Shown: one piece after another, positions 32,476 through 37,887 of the stretch
Layout: every line of letters starts with the position of its first letter
Position numbering within the stretch: position 1 is the stretch's first letter
Assembly: GCA_016196035.1 (NCBI GenBank)
Contig: JACPYM010000102.1
Location: 1-37,887 of the forward strand
Length of the DNA: 37,887 bases
From: Acidobacteriota bacterium
GTDB lineage: Bacteria; Acidobacteriota; Blastocatellia; RBC074
Direction: 5' to 3'
The notes under the pieces: generated by a model
Databases searched by the model: none
Seen by the model: only the letters and a program-made list of their open reading frames with translations
What the model was told of the DNA's origin: nothing
Made by a program: the position numbers and the translations under genes

Positions 32476-34974
32476 ATGACTCGCAAACAAAAACTCGTCG
32501 TGATTGGCAATGGCATGGCCGGCGCGCGTTTGGTCGAAGACATCATTACGCGCGGCGGGGCCGATCAATTCGAGTTCGTGATGTTCGGCGATGAGCCGTA
32601 TGGCAACTACAACCGCATCTTATTGTCGGGCGTTTTGTCCGGCACCCACCAGGCGCAAGATATTTTTATTAACCCGCTGGCGTGGTACGAAACCAACAAC
32701 GTCAAGTTGCACGCGGGTGCGCGCGTCACCTCGATTGATCGCGTGAACAAAATTGTCATCGCTGCGGATGGGGTAACGACAGAAACGTATGACAAGCTGG
32801 TCATCGCCACCGGCAGTTCGGCGTTTCTGCCGCCGATGGAAGGTTTACGCACAACGACTGACGGATTCAAAGCTGGTGTTTTCGTCTTTCGCACGCTCGA
32901 CGATTGCGAAGCGATTACGCAATACGCTGAAGGCGGCAAGCGCGCCGCAGTGATTGGCGGCGGCTTGCTGGGCTTGGAAGCGGCACGCGGCCTGTTGAAT
33001 CTGGGCGCGGAAGTGCACGTCATTCACCTGATGCCGCATTTGATGGAAGTGCAACTCGACGCGATTGCGGGCGCGACGCTCCGACGTTCGATGGAAGCGC
33101 TGGGCGTGCAGGTGCATTTGAACAAAGCCACGACCGCGATTCTCGGTGATGAACACGTGACCGGCTTGCAATTCAAAGACGGCACGACGCTCGACTGCGA
33201 GATGGTTGTGATTTCGGCAGGCATTCGCCCGAACGTGCAACTGGCGCGTGACGCAGGGCTGACCGTCGAACGTGGCATTGTCGTCAACGATGGCATCACC
33301 TGCGTTGACGACCCGGATGTTTTCGCCGTTGGCGAATGCGCGCAGCACAACGGGATGGTTTACGGCTTGGTCGCGCCGCTCTGGGAACAGACGGCGGTGC
33401 TGGCGGATCGGCTGACCGGGCGCAAGCCGCAAGCGGAATACAAAGGCTCCAAGGTTTCGACCAAACTCAAAGTCATGGGCGTAGACCTCGCGGTGATGGG
33501 CGAGAAACAACCCCGCGATGAACACGACGAAGAGGTCGTTTACACCGAACCACTGCGCGGCATTTACAAGAAGCTGATCGTGCGCAACGGCAAGCTGGCC
33601 GGGGCGATTCTGTTGGGCGATACGGCGATGGCTCCGGCCTTGTTGCAAGCCTTTGATCGCGGCGTGCTCTTGCCGGAAAACCGCGCCGAATTGCTCTTCC
33701 CGTTGACCGATCAAGTCGCGGCCAAGTCCGCTGCCGAGTTGCCGGACGAAGCGCAAATCTGCAATTGCAACGGCATCGCGAAAGGCGCGATCGTCAAAGC
33801 AGCCAAAGGCGGTTGCCGTTCGCTGAAAGCGTTATGCGATGCGACGCGCGCGGGCACGGGCTGCGGCGCGTGCAAATCGCAGGTGCAGGAAATTTTTGAA
33901 GCGGCGGCGGGCGATACGATTGTCGAAGACCCCTCGATTCACTATTACGTGCCGGGCGTGCCGTTGCCCAAACCGGAGTTGATTGCCGCGATCAAAGAAC
34001 AGGAATTGAAAAGCGTCTCCGCCGTTTTCCGCGTGCTGGCTGTTGGAAAAGAAGATCCGGCGAGCAAAGCGGGGCTGGCTTCGCTGCTCAAAACGATTTG
34101 GCACGATGGGTATGAAGACGAACGCGATGCGCGCTTTATCAATGACCGCGTGCACGCGAACATTCAGAAAGACCGCACCTTCAGCGTCGTGCCACGCATT
34201 TATGGCGGCGTCACCACAGCGGCGGAACTAAAACGCATCGCCGAAGTCGCCGAACGCTACAACGTGCGCATGGTCAAATTCACCGGCGGCCAGCGCCTTG
34301 ATCTGCTGGGCATCAGCAAAGAAGACCTGCCCAATGTCTGGCGCGATTTGGGCATGCCCAGCGGCCACGCTTATACAAAAGCTTTTCGCACCTGCAAGAC
34401 CTGCGTCGGTACGGAGTTCTGCCGCTTTGGCGTCGGCGATGCGGTGGCGTTGGGCATCGCGATTGAAAAGAAATATCAAGGCATCGAGTTTCCTCACAAA
34501 GTGAAGCTGGCGACGACCGGCTGCCCGCGCAATTGCTCTGAGGCGACTACCAAAGACATCGGCGCTGTGGCGATTGAAGGCGGCAAATGGGAAGTCGTCA
34601 TCGGCGGCGCTGCCGGATCGAAAGTCCGCAAGGCCGATTTGCTGATCACGGTGGATACGCACGAAGAAGTGCTGCATTACATGGGCCGCTTTATGCAGTA
34701 TTACCGCGAACACGCCAAGTACCTGGAACGCACCTACGACATGGTCGAGCGCATGGGCATCGAGAAACTGCGCCGGGTGTTAGTTGATGATGAAGAAGGC
34801 ATCTGCGCGCGGCTGGACGCGGAAATCGAAGCGGCCGTCGCGGCGTATGTTGATCCTTGGCAAGAGGCTGCACAACCGCATCATCCATCGCAATTCGTCA
34901 ACATTCTGCCAAAGGCGGAAGCGGACGCGATGCTGAGTCAAATCAGCAAACAACCGGCGAATTATGGCGACTAG
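32476..34974 (+). CDS. nirB: NAD(P)H nitrite reductase, large subunit
   Basis: 832 residues from ATG 32476, chosen because GAGG is 8 nt upstream (an ATG at 32470 is too close). Reduces nitrite to ammonium with NAD(P)H in the cytoplasm. Domains: pyridine nucleotide-disulfide type FAD/NAD domain (1-400; IGNGMAG start, VIGGGLLGLEAARG near 158), BFD-like [2Fe-2S] domain (C429-x-C431, C463-x2-C466), and the siroheme/[4Fe-4S] reductase domain with C643-x5-C649 and C683-x3-C687. All cofactor ligands are present. The operon continues with nirD and hemD. Confidence 0.95.
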   Translation: MTRKQKLVVIGNGMAGARLVEDIITRGGADQFEFVMFGDEPYGNYNRILLSGVLSGTHQAQDIFINPLAWYETNNVKLHAGARVTSIDRVNKIVIAADGVTTETYDKLVIATGSSAFLPPMEGLRTTTDGFKAGVFVFRTLDDCEAITQYAEGGKRAAVIGGGLLGLEAARGLLNLGAEVHVIHLMPHLMEVQLDAIAGATLRRSMEALGVQVHLNKATTAILGDEHVTGLQFKDGTTLDCEMVVISAGIRPNVQLARDAGLTVERGIVVNDGITCVDDPDVFAVGECAQHNGMVYGLVAPLWEQTAVLADRLTGRKPQAEYKGSKVSTKLKVMGVDLAVMGEKQPRDEHDEEVVYTEPLRGIYKKLIVRNGKLAGAILLGDTAMAPALLQAFDRGVLLPENRAELLFPLTDQVAAKSAAELPDEAQICNCNGIAKGAIVKAAKGGCRSLKALCDATRAGTGCGACKSQVQEIFEAAAGDTIVEDPSIHYYVPGVPLPKPELIAAIKEQELKSVSAVFRVLAVGKEDPASKAGLASLLKTIWHDGYEDERDARFINDRVHANIQKDRTFSVVPRIYGGVTTAAELKRIAEVAERYNVRMVKFTGGQRLDLLGISKEDLPNVWRDLGMPSGHAYTKAFRTCKTCVGTEFCRFGVGDAVALGIAIEKKYQGIEFPHKVKLATTGCPRNCSEATTKDIGAVAIEGGKWEVVIGGAAGSKVRKADLLITVDTHEEVLHYMGRFMQYYREHAKYLERTYDMVERMGIEKLRRVLVDDEEGICARLDAEIEAAVAAYVDPWQEAAQPHHPSQFVNILPKAEADAMLSQISKQPANYGD

Positions 34975-34980
34975 AACAAT

Positions 34981-35060
34981 GCGGTACGGGGAGCGGTAAC
35001 GACCCGGTTCTGCGAGTGCTACCAAATCGAAGACCAGGTCGCCACCGCTCCCTGTACCGC
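34981..35060. repeat. Family B inverted-repeat element, copy 2
   Basis: GCGGTACGGGGAGCGGTAAC.. (34981-35004) and its inverted partner (35037-35060) match over 24 bp with three differences, enclosing 32 nt. It starts 6 nt after the nirB stop and ends 14 nt before the nirD ATG, so it occupies the whole gap. The arms are close relatives of 21521-21708. Confidence 0.85.
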
Positions 35061-35074
35061 ACCAGAAGATTATT

Positions 35075-35425
35075 ATGAGTACGACAACGACTACGACCAC
35101 CAAACTCGTTCCCACCGATCTGCACTTCAATCTTGGCGCGCTTGCACGCATTCCGCCGGGTGAAGGCAAGGAGTTTGAAATCGCGGGCGAATTGATCGCC
35201 GTCTTCCGTTTGCGCGACGGTCGTGTGTATGCTGTGCAGGCCAAATGCCCGCATCGTGAAGGCGCACTGGCCGACGGCATCACGGGCGGGGGCACGGTGG
35301 TTTGCCCCATGCACAGTTTCAAGTTCGATCTCGCGACGGGCGCGCCACTGGGCCACGATTGCGCGGCGCTGCGGACGTATGCCGTTAGCGTCAATGCTGT
35401 CGGCGAGATCATTCTGCAACTGTGA
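35075..35425 (+). CDS. nirD: Nitrite reductase small subunit, Rieske type
   Basis: 116 residues. Rieske-fold small subunit of NirBD. Unlike E. coli NirD, which has lost the cluster ligands, this one has a full Rieske site: C58-P-H60 and C77-P-M-H80, so it can hold a [2Fe-2S] cluster, as in several actinobacterial and plant-like forms. The start has a run of Thr codons (MSTTTTTTT). No ribosome binding site is visible; the preceding 80 nt is a repeat hairpin, so coupling to nirB would have to pass it. hemD follows after 9 nt. Confidence 0.93.
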   Translation: MSTTTTTTTKLVPTDLHFNLGALARIPPGEGKEFEIAGELIAVFRLRDGRVYAVQAKCPHREGALADGITGGGTVVCPMHSFKFDLATGAPLGHDCAALRTYAVSVNAVGEIILQL

Positions 35426-35434
35426 GCACGTTCA

Positions 35435-36250
35435 ATGAATGGATTAACCGGCAAGCGCGTCGCACTGCTCGAAGCCCGCATGGGCGGCGAGCTAGCAAAT
35501 CTGGTCAAACGGCATGGCGGCGCACCGCAAGTGTTCCCGGCCTTGCGCGAAACGACGCGTGAGGCTTCCGCCGAGACCACGGCGTTGATTGACAACCTGA
35601 CCCAAGGCCAATTGGGCTACATCGTGTTTCAGACCGGCGTCGGCGTGGCTGCACTCCTCGCTGAAGCCGAAAAACTGGGCCGCAAGGATGAACTGCTGAC
35701 GGCGCTGCACTCCGTCACCAAAATTTGTCGTGGGCCGAAACCGACAGCCGTATTGGCACGCAATGGCTTGAAACCCGACGTCAGCGCAGCCGAACCGTTC
35801 ACGACAACGGAGTTGCTGACGGCGTTGGAACCGTTCACGCTCGCCGGGCAACGGGTCGCGCTGTTGCATTACGGCGAACGCAATGCGGCGTTGACCGCAG
35901 CGTTGCAGGCACGCGGCGCGGCGCTTTACGAATTGACCTTGTACGAATGGGAACTGCCGGAAGACGTGACGCCACTGCAAACGCTGCTCGAACAATTGCC
36001 GCAAGGCGCGTTCGACGCGGTGGCCTTCACCAGTCAGATTCAGGCGCGGCATCTGTTCCAACTGGCCGATGTGCGCGGCCAGACGGAGCAATTGTGCGCG
36101 GCCTTGAACGAACGCACGGTGACGGCTTCCATCGGGCCGACGTGCAGCGCGGCGTTACGCGCGTTGGGCGTCGAACCACGGGTTGAACCCGAACACCCGA
36201 AGATGGGGCCGATGGTGTTGGCGCTAGGCAAATACTTCGATGAACACTGA
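35435..36250 (+). CDS. hemD: Uroporphyrinogen-III synthase
   Basis: 271 residues. Cyclises hydroxymethylbilane to uroporphyrinogen III, the branch point to heme and siroheme. The bilobed HemD pattern is visible: GKRVALLEARMGGELANLVKRHG at the N-terminus, the QTGVGVAALL segment (near 69), the second-lobe GQRVALLHYGERNAALTAALQARGA (near 145), and FDAVAFTSQIQARHLF with IGPTCSAALRALGVEP at the end. Lying 9 nt after nirD, it should supply siroheme for NirB; the methyltransferase/chelatase (CysG or equivalent) is not in the window and may be elsewhere. Confidence 0.9.
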   Translation: MNGLTGKRVALLEARMGGELANLVKRHGGAPQVFPALRETTREASAETTALIDNLTQGQLGYIVFQTGVGVAALLAEAEKLGRKDELLTALHSVTKICRGPKPTAVLARNGLKPDVSAAEPFTTTELLTALEPFTLAGQRVALLHYGERNAALTAALQARGAALYELTLYEWELPEDVTPLQTLLEQLPQGAFDAVAFTSQIQARHLFQLADVRGQTEQLCAALNERTVTASIGPTCSAALRALGVEPRVEPEHPKMGPMVLALGKYFDEH

Positions 36251-36301
36251 TGCAAACTAACTGATTCAACCGAACGAGCCTTCCATCAACCGACGATAGA
36301 A

Positions 36302-36333
36302 CCGCTCCGCCGTGTGACTTACGGACGGAGCGG
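36302..36333 (+). terminator. Hairpin after hemD
   Basis: CCGCTCCG (36302-36309) pairs with CGGAGCGG (36326-36333). It is 52 nt past the hemD stop and lacks a U-tract; it may end the nirBD-hemD transcript or be a repeat. The rest of 36251-36466 shows no gene or clear promoter. Confidence 0.35.
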
Positions 36334-36466
36334 CAGTGAGCGCAACCAATCCACGATCAATTGATAGCAAGCCGCTGGGCGTGCGTGGCCCTACCTGCTT
36401 GAGGTGTGCGCGGCAACAGTGTGTTACTGACAATCAAATCAACCAAACTGACAAGAGGATACCCCA

Positions 36467-37696
36467 ATGCAAAGACGAAATTTTTTGAAAGGTGCGCTGG
36501 CGGCTGGCTCGCTGGCGAGCAACACGACGTTGCTGAACGCGTGTTCGGCAGGAGGAGCGAAATCTGTGACCGCAACCAATAAAATCAAAATCGGGTTTAT
36601 CCCGCTGACCGATTGCGCCTCGGTCGTGATGGCGCACGAACTGGGCCTGTATAAAAAACACGGCCTTGATGTCGAAGTCACGCGCGAGGCTTCGTGGGCG
36701 ACGATCCGCGACAAAGTCTTGAGCGGCGACTTGCACGGCGCGCATTGTCTGTTCGGCATGCCGTTCTCGGTTTACACCGGCGTCGGCGGCGCGGCGGGCA
36801 GCGAGATGCACGTGGCGATGATCCTCAACAACAACGGCCAGGCGATCACGTTGGCGAAAGACTTTTGCCCGACCGTCGGTTTCCGCGAAGTCGGCAAGGT
36901 CAAGGCCACCGTCGAGGCCATGAAAGCCAAGAAGACCGTGACTTTTGCGATGACCTTTCCCGGCGGTACGCACGACCTGTGGTTGCGTTACTGGCTGGCC
37001 GCCGCTGGCGTAGATCAAAAGGCCGTCAAGGTCATCACCATCCCGCCGCCGCAAATGGTCGCCAATATGAAGGTCGGCAATATGGATGGGTATTGCGTCG
37101 GTGAACCCTGGAACGGCGTCGCCGTGCAGCAAGCCATCGGCACCACCCACATCGCTTCGCAGGACATTTGGAAGCATCATCCGGAAAAGGCGCTGGTCGT
37201 CAACAAGGCGTTCAGCACGACGCGCCGCGACGAACTGAAAGCCGTGATGAAAGCCGTGTTGGAAGCTTCGATTTGGCTCGATGATGTGAACAACCGCAAA
37301 CAGGCGGCGGCGGTCATCGGCAAGCCGTCTTACGTCAACGCCCCGCCCGAAGTCATCGAAGCGCGGTTGCGTGGCGAATACGACTTGGGCTGCGACCGCA
37401 AACACACTTACACCGACGATTACATGCTGTTCCATCGCGGCGGGCAGACGAATTTTCCGCGCAAGGCGCACGCGATCTGGTTCATGGCGCAATACAAACG
37501 CTTCGGCTATTTGACCGCCGCGCCTGATTATAAAGGCATCGCGGACAAGCTGATTTTGCAGGACGTTTACAGCGACGTGGCGAAATCCATGAACATCGCG
37601 TTGCCGGACGACGATATGAAACCGTTCACGCTGGCGCTGGACAACGTGACTTTCGATCCGGCGCAACCGGAAAAGGCGCTGCCCGCTGTGGCGTAA
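36467..37696 (+). CDS. Nitrate/nitrite ABC transporter substrate-binding protein (NrtA/CmpA-like)
   Basis: 409 residues; AAGAGGAT 6-13 nt upstream of the ATG. A twin-arginine start (MQRRNFLKG) is combined with a lipobox-like LLNAC (Cys26), giving a TAT-exported lipoprotein, as is known for cyanobacterial NrtA. The body is a type II periplasmic binding fold: KIGFIPLTDCASVVMAHELGLY, GLDVEV, then GKVKATVEAMKAK, and the conserved TFPGGTHDLWLRYWLAAAG and MDGYCVGEPWN blocks of the NrtA/CmpA group. It binds nitrate or nitrite for an ABC importer whose permease and ATPase should lie beyond the window. 216 nt after hemD, same direction. Confidence 0.92.
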   Translation: MQRRNFLKGALAAGSLASNTTLLNACSAGGAKSVTATNKIKIGFIPLTDCASVVMAHELGLYKKHGLDVEVTREASWATIRDKVLSGDLHGAHCLFGMPFSVYTGVGGAAGSEMHVAMILNNNGQAITLAKDFCPTVGFREVGKVKATVEAMKAKKTVTFAMTFPGGTHDLWLRYWLAAAGVDQKAVKVITIPPPQMVANMKVGNMDGYCVGEPWNGVAVQQAIGTTHIASQDIWKHHPEKALVVNKAFSTTRRDELKAVMKAVLEASIWLDDVNNRKQAAAVIGKPSYVNAPPEVIEARLRGEYDLGCDRKHTYTDDYMLFHRGGQTNFPRKAHAIWFMAQYKRFGYLTAAPDYKGIADKLILQDVYSDVAKSMNIALPDDDMKPFTLALDNVTFDPAQPEKALPAVA

Positions 37697-37708
37697 AGCT
37701 GACGCATT

Positions 37709-37734
37709 GTCCGACAAGCTGGCAGCCTTGTCAT
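37709..37734. repeat. CGACAAGCTGGCAG palindrome, third copy
   Basis: CCGACAAGCTGGCAG followed by CCTTGTC is the same palindrome found twice inside 21521-21708, here with one extra C that breaks symmetry. A further partial form (TTCGACAAGCTTGCCAACT) is near 30144. It starts 12 nt after the binding-protein stop. Confidence 0.65.
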
Positions 37735-37771
37735 TACCCACATCTTTCGTGTTTGGCGATTGTTGTCTTTT

Positions 37772-37852
37772 GCCCTGAAAGGGCTTTGGAGATTAGCCGG
37801 TGGTGAAACCACCGGAACCGAGCGCAGACAGTTCGCACCCCGGCAGGGGTGC
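37772..37852. repeat. REP-like palindrome cluster
   Basis: GCCCTGAAAGGGC (37772-37784), CCGGTGGTGAAACCACCGG (37797-37815) and GCACCCCGGCAGGGGTGC (37835-37852) follow each other, as in the clusters at 1-80 and 19.7-19.9 kb. No gene is seen from 37697 to the window end. Confidence 0.65.
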
Positions 37853-37887
37853 CGGACGGAACCTCGAAGGACGGAATTTTTCATCAC

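Noticed and set aside
36380-36400. Sigma-54 promoter upstream of the nrtA-like gene (TGGCCC...CTGC)
   Set aside because: Distance between the GG and GC elements is two bases short of the required spacing.

Overview
The window looks like chromosomal DNA of a GC-rich (about 60%) free-living heterotroph. My best guess is Acidobacteriota, Blastocatellia-like. The reasons are the protein mix (TAT-exported YagTSR-type molybdenum hydroxylase, DUF1326, DUF2934, FhaA-like FHA protein, GAF-type sigma-54 activator) and the very high density of short inverted repeats between genes. This taxonomy is inference; there is no rRNA or other phylogenetic marker here.

Layout. 1-0.8 kb: REP-like palindromes and a small TAT-signal Cys-rich protein. 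1.0-5.9 kb: a three-subunit molybdenum hydroxylase operon (2Fe-2S, Mo, FAD), a small Cys-rich protein and a secreted DUF1326-like protein. 6.0-7.4 kb: a secreted unknown, an orphan, and an ArsC/Spx-like thioredoxin-fold gene whose first active-site Cys codon is an in-frame TGA. 7.7-11.5 kb, minus strand: MFS exporter, two unknowns, an aldo/keto reductase, and between them a structured non-coding stretch ending in a strong terminator. 11.6-14.97 kb: CysQ-like phosphatase, selA, a Fur-family regulator and a c-type cytochrome lipoprotein. 15.0-19.5 kb: deoC, tRNA-Val(CAC), DinB/MDMPI-like and CBM9-like proteins, DUF2934, and a metzincin-like secreted protein. 19.6-25.5 kb: composite repeat island, divergent Nramp transporter, SDR/DUF1905/DUF1569 cluster, LppM-like lipoprotein, SpoU methyltransferase. 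25.6-28.3 kb: FHA protein plus penicillin-binding protein. 28.5-37.7 kb: nitrate assimilation island (sigma-54 activator, nitrate reductase, nirB, nirD, hemD, nrtA-like binding protein).

Main result. The gene at 7081-7431 is best read as a selenoprotein. The sequence reads K-S-T-(UGA)-T-T-C where the family has K-x-T-C-T-T-C. The frame stays open for 105 more codons with the family's C-terminal RRP signature. A bacterial SECIS-like hairpin with a bulged U and a GUU apical loop starts 14 nt after the UGA, with its loop 22 nt after it. selA lies 5 kb downstream in the same window. A standard gene caller would miss or truncate this gene.

Other themes. (1) A near-consensus sigma-54 promoter (TGGCAC-N5-TTGCC) lies between the sigma-54 activator and the nitrate reductase gene, so the activator probably controls nitrate assimilation. 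hemD beside nirBD fits the siroheme need of NirB. (2) At least three classes of intergenic inverted repeat occur: heptamer-built palindromes, a ~122-bp element with three copies, and an 80-190-bp element with two copies. Several have been captured into genes. They appear to supply a Shine-Dalgarno sequence, an N-terminal signal region and two C-terminal tails.
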